NCBI RefSeq assembly: GCF_039543825.1
Contig: NZ_BAABKM010000001.1
Span: 62,001-126,000 of the forward strand
Length of the DNA stretch: 64,000 nucleotides
Direction: 5' to 3'
DNA from: Nocardioides conyzicola
GTDB lineage: Bacteria > Actinomycetota > Actinomycetes > Propionibacteriales > Nocardioidaceae
Part shown: piece after piece, positions 24,529 to 32,774 of the stretch
Numbering within the stretch: position 1 is the stretch's first letter
How the letters are laid out: every line of letters begins with the position of its first letter
Made by a program: the position numbers and the translations under genes
Notes under the pieces: model-generated
Told to the model about the DNA's origin: nothing
Seen by the model: the letters and a program-made list of their open reading frames with translations, nothing else
Database searches by the model: none

Positions 24529-25691
24529 TCGGCGTCGACCTTCTGCGAGCCGGCGGACGCGTCCTGGCTGAAGTCGAGGAGGAACGCGTACTCGGGACGC
24601 CAGGACAGCTCGACCTTCGCGCCCGGGGCGAAGATCTGGTGGCGGCCGGTGTTCTGCTGGAAGACCGAGAGCTCCTGGCCCCACGGCATCCGGACGAGGT
24701 ACTGCGTGCTGACCCCGACGAAGCTGACGTCGGTGACCACGCCGCCCGGGATGGTGTTGCCCGGGGCGTCGAGCTCCTCGCCCGGCTCGCCGATGAGCAC
24801 CTTCTCCGGCCGGATCCCGATCCACCCCTTGTCGCTGTCGGCATGGCAGCGCTCGGCCGGCACCGAGACGCCGATGCCGTGCATGTCGACCGTCACCAGG
24901 TCGGCCGCCCGGTTGGTGATCGTGCCCTCGATCAGGTTGGACTGGCCGAGGAAGTTGGCGACGAACGTCGACTGGGGGTTCTCGTACAGGTCGGCCGGGG
25001 CGCCCATCTGCTCGATCACCCCGGCGTTCATGACCGCGACCGTGTCGGCCATCGTCATGGCCTCCTCCTGGTCGTGGGTCACGTGCACGAAGGTCAGCCC
25101 GACCTCGGTCTGGATCCGCTTGATCTCGAGCTGCATCGAGCGCCGCAGCTTGAGGTCGAGCGCACCGAGCGGCTCGTCGAGCAGCAGCACCTCCGGCTTG
25201 TTGATCAGCGCCCGCGCGAGGGCGACCCGCTGCTGCTGACCGCCCGAGAGCTGCGCCGGCTTCTTGCGCGCCTGCGAGGTCAGCTCCACCAGCTCGAGCA
25301 TCTCCCGCACGGTGGCGTCGACGTCATGGCGCTTGCGGCGACGCAGCCCGAACGCCACGTTCTCGTAGATGTCGAGGTGCGGGAAGAGCGCGTAGCTCTG
25401 GAAGACCGTGTTGACCGGACGCTGGTACGGCTTGGCGTAGGTGATGTCCTGCCCGGCCAGCGTGATCGAGCCCGCCGTCGGCGTCTCGAGACCGGCGACC
25501 ATCCGCAGCGTCGTCGTCTTGCCGCACCCGGACGGGCCGAGGAGGGCGATGAACGAGCCGCTGGGTACGTCGAGGTCGAGGTCGTCGACAGCGGTGAACG
25601 CCCCGAAGGACTTCGTCACGTTCCGCAGCCTCAGGCCGTCGTACGACTCGCCGTCGGCCGCGGCCGGCTCCTGCTCAGCCACCTGTGACAT
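24525..25691 (-). CDS. potA: Spermidine/putrescine ABC transporter ATP-binding protein (PotA-like)
   Basis: A 388-residue ATPase. Walker A GPSGCGKTTT, Q-loop VFQSYALFPHL, signature LSGGQQQRVALARAL, Walker B VLLLDEP and the His of HVTHDQEEA are all intact. A C-terminal TOBE-like domain (about 270-375) includes GIRPEKVLIGE. It energises uptake by PotB/PotC. The start at 25691 was chosen for its AAGGAGAG ribosome binding site; it lies 17 bases inside the end of potD, so the genes overlap. An upstream start at 25730 is less likely. Confidence 0.9.
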   Translation of the reverse strand: MSQVAEQEPAAADGESYDGLRLRNVTKSFGAFTAVDDLDLDVPSGSFIALLGPSGCGKTTTLRMVAGLETPTAGSITLAGQDITYAKPYQRPVNTVFQSYALFPHLDIYENVAFGLRRRKRHDVDATVREMLELVELTSQARKKPAQLSGGQQQRVALARALINKPEVLLLDEPLGALDLKLRRSMQLEIKRIQTEVGLTFVHVTHDQEEAMTMADTVAVMNAGVIEQMGAPADLYENPQSTFVANFLGQSNLIEGTITNRAADLVTVDMHGIGVSVPAERCHADSDKGWIGIRPEKVLIGEPGEELDAPGNTIPGGVVTDVSFVGVSTQYLVRMPWGQELSVFQQNTGRHQIFAPGAKVELSWRPEYAFLLDFSQDASAGSQKVDAE

Positions 25692-26871
25692 CGTCGAACT
25701 CTCCTTGGTAGGCAGTGATCTGCTCTTCACTCAGCGGCATGAAGTCGAAGGTGACGTCGAGGGTCTCGTCGTCGGGGAAGATCAGCTTGTTGTCGACGAG
25801 CGACGGGTCGACCTTCTCCATCTCCTGCTGGGCGCCCTCGACCGGACAGATGTAGTTGACGTACGCCGCCAGCTTGGCCGCGTTCTCGGGGTCGTAGTAG
25901 TAGTCGATCCACTTCTCGGCGTTGGCCTGGTGCTTGGCCAGGTTGGGGACCAGCATGTTGTCGCTCCAGAGCGACAACCCCTCCTCCGGCGCGATGAACT
26001 TGATGTCCGGGTTGTCGAACTGCGCCTGGATCACGTCGCCCGACCACGCCTCGCAGGCGACGATGTTGCCCGCCGCGAGGTCCTGGATGTACTCGTTGCC
26101 GGTGAAGGCCCGGATCTGCCCGGACGCGACGACGTCACGGAGCTTGTCGATCGCGTTGGCCCAGTCGTCGTCGCTGAAGTCGCTCGGGTTGGCGCCCACG
26201 ACCTTGAGCATGAAGCCCATCGTGTCGCGCATCTCGCTCAGCAGGCTGACCTTGCCCTTGAGCTCGGAGCGGGTGAGCAGCTCCTCGAAGCTCTTGACCT
26301 CGCCCGTCTTGGCGGCGTTGTAGGCGATCCCGGTCAGGCCGCTCTGCCACGGTGCGTGGTAGGTCAGGTCCTTGTCCCACTGGCGATCCCGCAGCGGCTT
26401 GATCAGGTTGGCGTGCAGGTTGGGGACCTTGGCCTTGTCGAGCGGCTGGATCCAGCCCAGCGAGATCATCCGGGCGGCCATCCAGTCCGTGAGGACGATC
26501 ATGTCCCGGTTGATCGGCTCGCAGGAGCCGAGCTGGTTCTTGACCTTGGCGTAGAACTCGTTGTTGTCGTTGACGTCGTCGGTGTAGTCGACGGTGATCC
26601 CGGTCTGGTCCTCGAAGACCCGCAGGGTCGACGTCGCCTTCTTCTTGGGGTCGATGTACGCCGGCCAGTTCGACACGATCAGCCGCTTGTCCTTCGCGGA
26701 CACGTCGGTCGCCCGGCAGTCGGCCGGGTTCACCTTCCGGGGCTCGACCCCGAAGAACGGGAGCTTCAGCGCCGCGATGCTCACGCCGGCGAAGGCGACG
26801 CCGCCACCGGCCTTGAGCAGCCCGCGACGAGACAGCCCGCCGCGTCCACCTCCGGTGGGTCCCTGCGCCAT
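25675..26871 (-). CDS. potD: Spermidine/putrescine-binding protein, Tat-exported (PotD-like)
   Basis: A 398-residue extracytoplasmic solute-binding protein of the PotD/PotF type. The N-terminus has a twin-arginine signal (LSRRGLLKAGGG, then FAGVSIAAL), so it is folded before export; actinobacterial Pot-type receptors often use this route. The mature part begins with LIVSNWPAYIDP and includes TDWMAARMISLGWIQPLD and ACEAWSGD, normal for polyamine receptors. First gene of the transport operon. Two box-like sequences lie in the gap to the divergent Lrp/AsnC gene. Confidence 0.88.
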   Translation of the reverse strand: MAQGPTGGGRGGLSRRGLLKAGGGVAFAGVSIAALKLPFFGVEPRKVNPADCRATDVSAKDKRLIVSNWPAYIDPKKKATSTLRVFEDQTGITVDYTDDVNDNNEFYAKVKNQLGSCEPINRDMIVLTDWMAARMISLGWIQPLDKAKVPNLHANLIKPLRDRQWDKDLTYHAPWQSGLTGIAYNAAKTGEVKSFEELLTRSELKGKVSLLSEMRDTMGFMLKVVGANPSDFSDDDWANAIDKLRDVVASGQIRAFTGNEYIQDLAAGNIVACEAWSGDVIQAQFDNPDIKFIAPEEGLSLWSDNMLVPNLAKHQANAEKWIDYYYDPENAAKLAAYVNYICPVEGAQQEMEKVDPSLVDNKLIFPDDETLDVTFDFMPLSEEQITAYQGEFDDVTGG

Positions 26872-26962
26872 GCGGACTCCCTTCGAACTGCCTCGACGCA
26901 TCGGATCGTGCCACGCTGAAGGGCCCCCCACAAGCGATCCCGTCGAGAAGAAACATCCTCGC

Positions 26963-26997
26963 AACGAAATCGCTTGCGAACACGGCCGGGCGAAATC
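26963..26997. promoter_or_regulatory. Regulatory boxes C1/C2 between potD and the Lrp/AsnC gene
   Basis: AACGAAATC (26963-26971) is an exact RACGRAWTC match and GGCGAAATC (26989-26997) matches with one change; they are 26 bases apart. The location would allow joint control of the transporter and autoregulation of the regulator gene at 27034. Confidence 0.4.
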
Positions 26998-27033
26998 TTT
27001 GACCGCAGCCCCGGCCTGCGGAAGCATCCCCCC

Positions 27034-27507
27034 ATGAGCCGGAATCCAGGTCGTACGTCGCAGCCTCTCGACGACGTCTCCAAGGCGATCATCGAGCAGC
27101 TGCAGCAGGACGGGCGCCGTTCGTACGCCGCCATCGGGAAGGTCGTCGGCCTGTCCGAGGCTGCCGTCCGCCAGCGGGTGCAGCGCCTGATCGAGTCGGG
27201 CGTGATGCAGGTGGTCGCGGTGACCGACCCGCTGGAGATGGGGTTCGCCCGGCAGGCGATGGTCGGGGTCCGCGTCACCGGCCCCCTGGAGCCGGTCGCC
27301 GACCGGCTGGCCGAGCTCGACGAGGTCGACTACGTCGTGGTGACCGCGGGCTCCTTCGACCTCCTCGTCGAGGTCGTGTGCGAGAGCGACGAGCACCTGC
27401 TCGAGCTGATCTCGGGACAGATCCGGGCGATCGACGGCGTCGCCGGGACCGAGACGTTCATGTACCTCAGCCTGCGCAAGCAGACCTACTCGTGGGGTGT
27501 CCGCTGA
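27034..27507 (+). CDS. Lrp/AsnC family transcriptional regulator
   Basis: A 157-residue feast/famine regulator. The N-terminal winged helix-turn-helix (DDVSKAIIEQLQQDGRRSYA, then AIGKVVGLSEAAVRQRVQRL) is followed by the RAM ligand-binding and oligomerisation domain (AMVGVRVTGPLEPVADRLAE). It is divergent from potD and directly upstream of a FAD oxidase gene. Given its context, it probably senses a polyamine or an amino acid made from it and controls the cluster through the RACGRAWTC boxes. Confidence 0.87.
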   Translation: MSRNPGRTSQPLDDVSKAIIEQLQQDGRRSYAAIGKVVGLSEAAVRQRVQRLIESGVMQVVAVTDPLEMGFARQAMVGVRVTGPLEPVADRLAELDEVDYVVVTAGSFDLLVEVVCESDEHLLELISGQIRAIDGVAGTETFMYLSLRKQTYSWGVR

Positions 27508-28886
27508 GCCGGGACCCCCACTACGAGCGGCTGTCGCTCTGGCACGACACGGTCGACACCGACTGGTCGCCACGGCCGCCGCTGCCGGGTGACGTCGAGG
27601 CCGACGTCGCCATCGTCGGTGCGGGCTTCACCGGCCTCTGGACCGCGCACTACCTGGCCGAGGCCGATCCGACACTGCGGATCGTCGTGCTCGAGGCCGA
27701 GACCGCCGGCTTCGGCGCGTCCGGCCGCAACGGCGGCTGGTGCTCGGCGCTCTTCCCGGCGTCCCTGCCGACGCTGGCGGGGTACGCCGACCGCGGCGCC
27801 GCCCTCGCCCAGCACCGCGCCGTGCGCGCCACCGTCGACGAGGTCGTCCGCGTCGCCACGGCGGAGGGCATCGACGCGCAGGTGAGCAAGGGCGGCACGA
27901 TCACCCTGGCGCGGAGCCGCGCCCAGTGGTCGCGCGCGAAGGCCGAGGTCGCCGAGGCGCGGGCCTGGGACCGGGGCGACGACGACCTCCGGCTGCTCGG
28001 TCGGCAGGAGGCGACCGAGATCCTGCACGGGAGCAACACCCGCGGCGCGACGTACACGCCGGACTGCGCCGCCCTCCACCCCGCCCGCCTGGTCCGCGGG
28101 CTCGCGTCGGCGGTCGAGCGACGCGGGGTGACGATCCACGAGCAGACCCGGGTGACGGCGATCGAGCCGCGCCTCGCCCGGACCGAGCACGGCACCGTGA
28201 GGGCGCGCACCGTGCTCCGCGCGACCGAGGGCTACACCGCGACGCTGGCCGGCGAGCGGCGCACGATGGTGCCCGTCTACTCCCTGATCATCGCGACCGA
28301 GCCGCTGCCGGCCGAGGTGTGGGACGAGATCGGCCTGGCGCGGCGCGAGACGTTCACCGACCACCGGCACCTGATCGTCTACGGGCAGCGGACCGCCGAC
28401 GACCGGTTGGTGTTCGGCGGGCGCGGTGCGCCGTACCACCTGGGCTCGCGGATCAAGCCGGAGTACGACCGCGACGAGAAGGTCTTCGCCCGGCTCTACG
28501 CCACCCTCGTCGACCTCTTCCCGGTGCTGCGGGGCACCCGCGTCACCCACGCGTGGGGCGGAGCGCTCGGCATCCCGCGCGACTGGTGCGCCTCGGTCGG
28601 CCTCGACCGCGCGACCGGGCTCGGCTGGGCCGGCGGGTACGTCGGCGACGGGGTCAGCACCACCAACCTCGCCGGCCGCACGCTGCGCGACCTCGTGCTG
28701 GGCCGCGACACCGAGCTCACCCGGTTGCCGTGGGTCGGGCACCGCTCCCCCGGCTGGGAGCGCGAGCCGCTGCGCTGGCTCGGCATCAACGCCGGCCTGC
28801 GGGCGATGACCCTCGCCGACGCGGAGGAATCCGTCACCCGGATGCCCAGCCTGGTAGCGCGCACGGTCGCTCCCCTGCTGGGATGA
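27492..28886 (+). CDS. FAD-dependent oxidoreductase, PuuB/DAO-like amine oxidase
   Basis: About 464 residues. The FAD-binding Rossmann loop VAIVGAGFTGLWTAHYLAEA is near residue 36, followed by GRNGGWCS and a C-terminal FAD motif GYVGDGVSTTNLAGR, the plan of DAO/gamma-glutamylputrescine oxidases. It should oxidise an amine or N-substituted amino compound with oxygen. The start is uncertain: GTG 27492 overlaps the regulator stop by 16 bases without a ribosome binding site; CTG 27504 forms a CTGA overlap and would give LSRDPHYERL, which also fits the family. Part of an operon with the regulator and the DDAH-like gene. Confidence 0.82.
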   Translation: MGCPLSRDPHYERLSLWHDTVDTDWSPRPPLPGDVEADVAIVGAGFTGLWTAHYLAEADPTLRIVVLEAETAGFGASGRNGGWCSALFPASLPTLAGYADRGAALAQHRAVRATVDEVVRVATAEGIDAQVSKGGTITLARSRAQWSRAKAEVAEARAWDRGDDDLRLLGRQEATEILHGSNTRGATYTPDCAALHPARLVRGLASAVERRGVTIHEQTRVTAIEPRLARTEHGTVRARTVLRATEGYTATLAGERRTMVPVYSLIIATEPLPAEVWDEIGLARRETFTDHRHLIVYGQRTADDRLVFGGRGAPYHLGSRIKPEYDRDEKVFARLYATLVDLFPVLRGTRVTHAWGGALGIPRDWCASVGLDRATGLGWAGGYVGDGVSTTNLAGRTLRDLVLGRDTELTRLPWVGHRSPGWEREPLRWLGINAGLRAMTLADAEESVTRMPSLVARTVAPLLG

Positions 28887-28890
28887 GCAG

Positions 28891-29655
28891 ATGACCAAGC
28901 GCGCCCTCGTCCGCCGCCCCGGCCCGCGTCTCGACGACGGCCTCCTCACCCACCTCGAGCGCGTCCCGGTCGACGCCGACCTCGCCCTCCGGCAGTGGGA
29001 GGCGTACGTCGAGGCGCTGCGGGCCGAGGGCTGGGAGACGGTCGAGGTGCCGCCGGTCGACGACTGCCCGGACGCGGTCTTCGTCGAGGACACCGTGGTC
29101 GTCCTCGACGACCTCGCGGTGATCAGCCGGCCGGGTGCCGACGAGCGCAAGCCGGAGACGGCCGGCACCGAGGCGACGCTCGCCGCACTCGGCTACCGGA
29201 TCGCCCGCATCGAGGCGCCGGGCACCCTGGACGGCGGCGACGTGCTGAAGCACGACCGGACGGTCTGGGTGGGTCTCGGCGGGCGCACCAACAGCGAGGG
29301 GCTGGAGCAGCTCGCCGCCCACCTGGCTCCGCTCGGCGCGGACGTCGTCGGCGTACCCGTCTCAAAGGTGCTGCACCTCAAGTCGGCCGTCACCGCCTTG
29401 CCCGACGGCACCGTGGTCGGGTTCGAGCCGCTGGTCGACCACCCGGAGGAGTGGGACCCGTTCCTCCCGGTGCCCGAGGAGGGCGGCTCCCACGTGGTGG
29501 TGCTCGACGAGTCGACCGTGCTGATGGCGACGAGCGCCCCGCTGACCCGCGCGCTCTTCGAGGAGCGGGGCCTGCGGGTGGTGTCGGTCGACCTCAGCGA
29601 GTTCGAGAAGCTCGAGGGCTGCGTGACCTGCCTGTCGGTGCGGCTACGGGGCTGA
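28891..29655 (+). CDS. ddaH: Dimethylargininase-like guanidino hydrolase (DDAH family)
   Basis: A 254-residue member of the pentein superfamily. The catalytic His lies in KVLHLKSAVTAL and the nucleophile Cys in the C-terminal LEGCVTCLSVRLR; the Asp/Glu wall (PDAVFVEDT) is present. Such enzymes hydrolyse methylated arginine to citrulline and methylamine. Next to agmatinase-type and polyamine genes, it may feed guanidino compounds into the same route. It starts 5 bases after the oxidase stop, so it is in the same operon. Its 3' end overlaps the convergent M1 peptidase gene by 12 bases. Confidence 0.84.
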   Translation: MTKRALVRRPGPRLDDGLLTHLERVPVDADLALRQWEAYVEALRAEGWETVEVPPVDDCPDAVFVEDTVVVLDDLAVISRPGADERKPETAGTEATLAALGYRIARIEAPGTLDGGDVLKHDRTVWVGLGGRTNSEGLEQLAAHLAPLGADVVGVPVSKVLHLKSAVTALPDGTVVGFEPLVDHPEEWDPFLPVPEEGGSHVVVLDESTVLMATSAPLTRALFEERGLRVVSVDLSEFEKLEGCVTCLSVRLRG

Positions 29656-31101
29656 CCGCAGCCCGTTGTCGACGGTGTCGGCCGGCTTGGTGGCCGTGTG
29701 CAGCCAGGCGGCGAAGAACCCGTCGAGGTCCTGACCACTGACCTCCGCGGCGAGCGCCTCGAACTGCGCGGTCGAGCCGTTGCCGCCCTCGCGGTCGGCG
29801 ACCCACCGGCGCAGCAGCGCCCAGTAGGCGGTGTTGCCGATCCGGGTGCGCAGTGCCTGCAGCGTCATCGCGCCGCGCTCGTAGACCCGGTCGTCGAAGA
29901 TGTCGTTCACGCTGGAGCACCCGGTCGGGTCGGGGCACGGGTCGGCGACGACCAGGTCCCAGAACTCGTCGTCGGCGTCGAGGTTGTCGTAGCGCTGGTG
30001 CAGCTCGTCGTCCGCCGAGGACGCACCGCGCGCCTCTTCCCAGCGCCACTCCATGAAGGTCGCCGCGCCCTCGTTGAGCCAGATGTCGCTCCAGTGGGCG
30101 ACCGCGACCGAGTCACCGAACCACTGGTGGGCGAGCTCGTGGACGACGGTGATCTGGGTCAGGCTGGCCGGAGAGTACGTCGGCCGCGTCTGGTTCTCGA
30201 GCGCGAACCCGGGCTCGAGGTTGGTGACCAGGCCACCGACCGTCGAGAAGGGGTAGTCGCCGAGCTGGGTCTCCAGCCAGCGGGTGATCCCGGGCGTCTG
30301 CCGCATCAGCCGCATCGCGTTCGGCTGGGCGTTGGTCGGGAGCGCCTTCGAGACCGCCACCAGCCAGGGCCGGCCGTCGCGGGCCCCGTCGGCGATCTTG
30401 TAGTGGCCCGCGGCGAAGAAGGCGAGGTACGGCGCCATCGGCTCGTCCGCGTGCCAGGTGGTGGTCGCCAGCCGGCCGTGGGCCTTGCGACGGACCTGAC
30501 GCCCGTTGGAGACGACGTCGTACTCCTTCGGGACCGTGATGCTGACGCGGACCCGGGCCTTGTCGAGGGGGTGGTCGTTGGCGGGGAACCACCACGGCGC
30601 CATGTGCGGCTCGTTCATCGCGACGACCTCGCCGTTGCGCGCGAGCCAGTTGCTCTCCCCGGCGTAGGAGCGTCGATCCGGCCGCCCGGCGTACTGCACC
30701 CACACGTCGACGACCTCGCCCGGCTCGAGCCCGTGCTTGACGACGAGCTCGTGTCGGCCCTGCGTGAAGGTCACGGACCGTCCGCCGACGCGCACGGAGC
30801 GCACCGGCAGCAGGAAGTCCAGGTCGAAGCTGGAGATCGACGCCGTGCCCCGCAGCCGGAGGCCGGTCCAGCCGGACAACCGGCCCGAGCGGAAGCCGTA
30901 GCGGTCGTGGATGTCGTACGAGAGAACGTCGATGCCGCCGTTGCCGTCGAGCGGGAAGTACGGGTCGCCGATCCCTGCGGCGCCGGCCGGTCGCACGGCG
31001 TCGCGGTGCGCGGCGCCCACGGACGGGCCGACCGGGCCGAGGCCGAGGGCGACGGCAACGGCAGCGACGACGAGGGCCGTGGACCGGCGAGGACGCGACA
31101 C
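29644..31101 (-). CDS. Secreted M1 family zinc metallopeptidase
   Basis: A 485-residue gluzincin. The zinc motif HELAHQWFGD and the downstream third ligand in NEGAATFMEW are intact, and RVYERGAMTLQALR supplies the transition-state Tyr region. It is an exported aminopeptidase-like enzyme, with a signal peptide (STALVVAAVAVALGLGPVG). The start was set to GTG 31101: TACTTT lies 6 bases before it, giving a plausible leaderless promoter, and the signal peptide would begin normally (VSRPRRS). GTG 31140 is an alternative giving a 13-residue longer N-terminus, and a TATAAC lies near it. Confidence 0.85.
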   Translation of the reverse strand: MSRPRRSTALVVAAVAVALGLGPVGPSVGAAHRDAVRPAGAAGIGDPYFPLDGNGGIDVLSYDIHDRYGFRSGRLSGWTGLRLRGTASISSFDLDFLLPVRSVRVGGRSVTFTQGRHELVVKHGLEPGEVVDVWVQYAGRPDRRSYAGESNWLARNGEVVAMNEPHMAPWWFPANDHPLDKARVRVSITVPKEYDVVSNGRQVRRKAHGRLATTTWHADEPMAPYLAFFAAGHYKIADGARDGRPWLVAVSKALPTNAQPNAMRLMRQTPGITRWLETQLGDYPFSTVGGLVTNLEPGFALENQTRPTYSPASLTQITVVHELAHQWFGDSVAVAHWSDIWLNEGAATFMEWRWEEARGASSADDELHQRYDNLDADDEFWDLVVADPCPDPTGCSSVNDIFDDRVYERGAMTLQALRTRIGNTAYWALLRRWVADREGGNGSTAQFEALAAEVSGQDLDGFFAAWLHTATKPADTVDNGLRSAP

Positions 31102-31192
31102 CCGGGCAAAGTACCCGACGCGTGCCCCCCGACCCCGCACCCGCCTTGTGTTATAACTCTACTGATTCACTGCACTTAATCGAGGGGGCGTC

Positions 31193-32533
31193 ATGCAGGT
31201 GGTCACGCTGGAGATCCCGGAGCTGGGCAACCACACCCATCTCGTCCACGACGGCCGGCAGGCGCTCGTCGTCGATCCCTCGCGCGACATCGCCCCTGTC
31301 GAGGCAGCGGCCGAGCGGGCCGGCGTGGAGATCGCCGCCGTCGCGGACACCCACATCCACAACGACTACGTGTCCGGCGCCCTGGGCCTGGCCCGCCGCC
31401 ACGGCGCTGACTACCTGCTGTCGGCCGACGAGCCCGTGCAGTTCGAGCGGGTCGGCGTCCGCGACGGCGACCTCCTGACGGTCGGCCGGCTCGAGGTGAC
31501 GGTCCTGGCCACGCCGGGCCACACCCGCCACCACCAGGCGTTCGCGGTCCGCGACCCGGAGGGCAGCGGTCCGGATGCTCTTCTCAGCGGCGGCAGCCTG
31601 CTGCACGGCACGGTCGGACGCACCGACCTGGTCGACCCGCGGCTGCGCCACGACCTGGCCCGGGCCCAGTGGGCCAGCGCCCGGGCGCTGGCCCGGCTGG
31701 ACCCCGCGACCCGCCTGCTGCCCACCCACGGCTTCGGGAGCTTCTGCGCCGGCGGTGACGCGACGACCGGCACCGACGGCAGCCTCGGCGCCGAGCTGCT
31801 CACCAACCCCGCGCTGACGCAGGAGCGCGACCGGTTCGTCGCGGACCTGGTCGCCGGCTTCGGTCCGGTCCCGGCCTACTACGGCCACATGGCGCCCCTC
31901 AACCGTGCGGGCGCGGGCCGCGCGGTGCCCCGGCCCGGACGTCCCGTCACCCGCGACCAGGTGACCGACGCGATCCTCGCCGGTCAGTGGGTCGTCGACC
32001 TGCGCCAGCGCGCCTCGTTCGCGCGCGGACACGTCGCCGGATCGGTCAACGTCGAGTACTCCAGCCAGTTCGCGACGTACGTCGGCTGGCTGGTGCCGTG
32101 GGCCGACGACCTGGTCCTGCTCTACGACACGGCCGACGACGTCGGCTCGGCGCTGCACGACCTCGCCGCGATCGGCATCGACGGTCCCGGGATCCACGAC
32201 CTCGGCCCGACGTCGACGCTGGCGGCGAGCTTCCGGCGTACCGACTGGGCGGGGTTCCGCAGCCACTCCGGCCCGCGGGTCGTCGTCGACGTCCGCGACC
32301 AGGACGAGTACGAGTCCGGCCACCTGCCCGACGCGGTGCACCTGCCCGTCCACGAGGTCGACCGACGGGGGGCCGACCTCCCCGCGGGCGAGCTGTGGGT
32401 GCACTGCAGGTCGGGCTACCGGGCGGGCATCGCGGCCAGCCTGCTGCACCGCAGCGGCCGCAGCGTCGTGCACGTCGACGACTCCTGGGACCAGGTCAGC
32501 GAGCTGGCGATCGCGACGACCGTCGCCGCCTGA
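31193..32533 (+). CDS. Persulfide dioxygenase-like MBL-fold protein fused to two rhodanese domains
   Basis: A 446-residue fusion. Residues 1-230 are a metallo-beta-lactamase fold with THIHNDYVSG and TPGHTRHH, the metal-ligand pattern of the ETHE1/glyoxalase-II-type persulfide dioxygenase group. Residues about 250-345 form a rhodanese-like domain without the catalytic Cys (LLYDTADD in its place). Residues about 352-440 form an active-looking rhodanese with Cys in VHCRSGYRA. The likely role is disposal of glutathione- or mycothiol-type persulfide and sulfane sulphur. GAGGGGG precedes the ATG. Divergent from the M1 gene across an AT-richer promoter region. Confidence 0.85.
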   Translation: MQVVTLEIPELGNHTHLVHDGRQALVVDPSRDIAPVEAAAERAGVEIAAVADTHIHNDYVSGALGLARRHGADYLLSADEPVQFERVGVRDGDLLTVGRLEVTVLATPGHTRHHQAFAVRDPEGSGPDALLSGGSLLHGTVGRTDLVDPRLRHDLARAQWASARALARLDPATRLLPTHGFGSFCAGGDATTGTDGSLGAELLTNPALTQERDRFVADLVAGFGPVPAYYGHMAPLNRAGAGRAVPRPGRPVTRDQVTDAILAGQWVVDLRQRASFARGHVAGSVNVEYSSQFATYVGWLVPWADDLVLLYDTADDVGSALHDLAAIGIDGPGIHDLGPTSTLAASFRRTDWAGFRSHSGPRVVVDVRDQDEYESGHLPDAVHLPVHEVDRRGADLPAGELWVHCRSGYRAGIAASLLHRSGRSVVHVDDSWDQVSELAIATTVAA

Positions 32534-32551
32534 CGTCGTCGCCCCCTGATC

Positions 32552-32586
32552 GACGCCCCGCCCGGCGCACCCCCGGGCGGGGCGTC
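32552..32586 (+). terminator. Strong stem-loop terminator after the persulfide dioxygenase gene
   Basis: GACGCCCCGCCCGG (32552-32565) and CCGGGCGGGGCGTC (32573-32586) form a perfect 14-bp stem with a 7-base loop, followed by TCCTTATT. Confidence 0.75.
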
Positions 32587-32675
32587 TCCTTATTCGGTTG
32601 CGGTCGCCGGGCGGCAACGACCACAGTTGCCCCGAGCGACCGGAGTGACCGGTGCCCGAGCGAGAGGAGCGTGAC

Positions 32676-32774
32676 ATGTCCACGACTGTCCTTGGCCTGT
32701 CCGCAGACCACTCCCCTTCTCGCTTCTGGAGCACCCACACCGATGACGCACGACGCACCACCCCCGTTCACTGA
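32676..32774 (+). CDS. Putative 32-residue leader peptide overlapping the RIO kinase start
   Basis: An ATG with a strong ribosome binding site (AGAGGAG, 32663-32669, six bases upstream) opens a 32-codon frame (MSTTVLGLSADHSPSRFWST...TPVH) that ends at 32774, 32 bases inside the RIO kinase gene. The kinase ATG (32743) has only a weak, distant GGAG. The small frame therefore looks like the better initiation site on this message and may be a translated leader that couples to or limits kinase synthesis. I recognise no conserved domain in it; it may also be a chance frame. Confidence 0.4.
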   Translation: MSTTVLGLSADHSPSRFWSTHTDDARRTTPVH

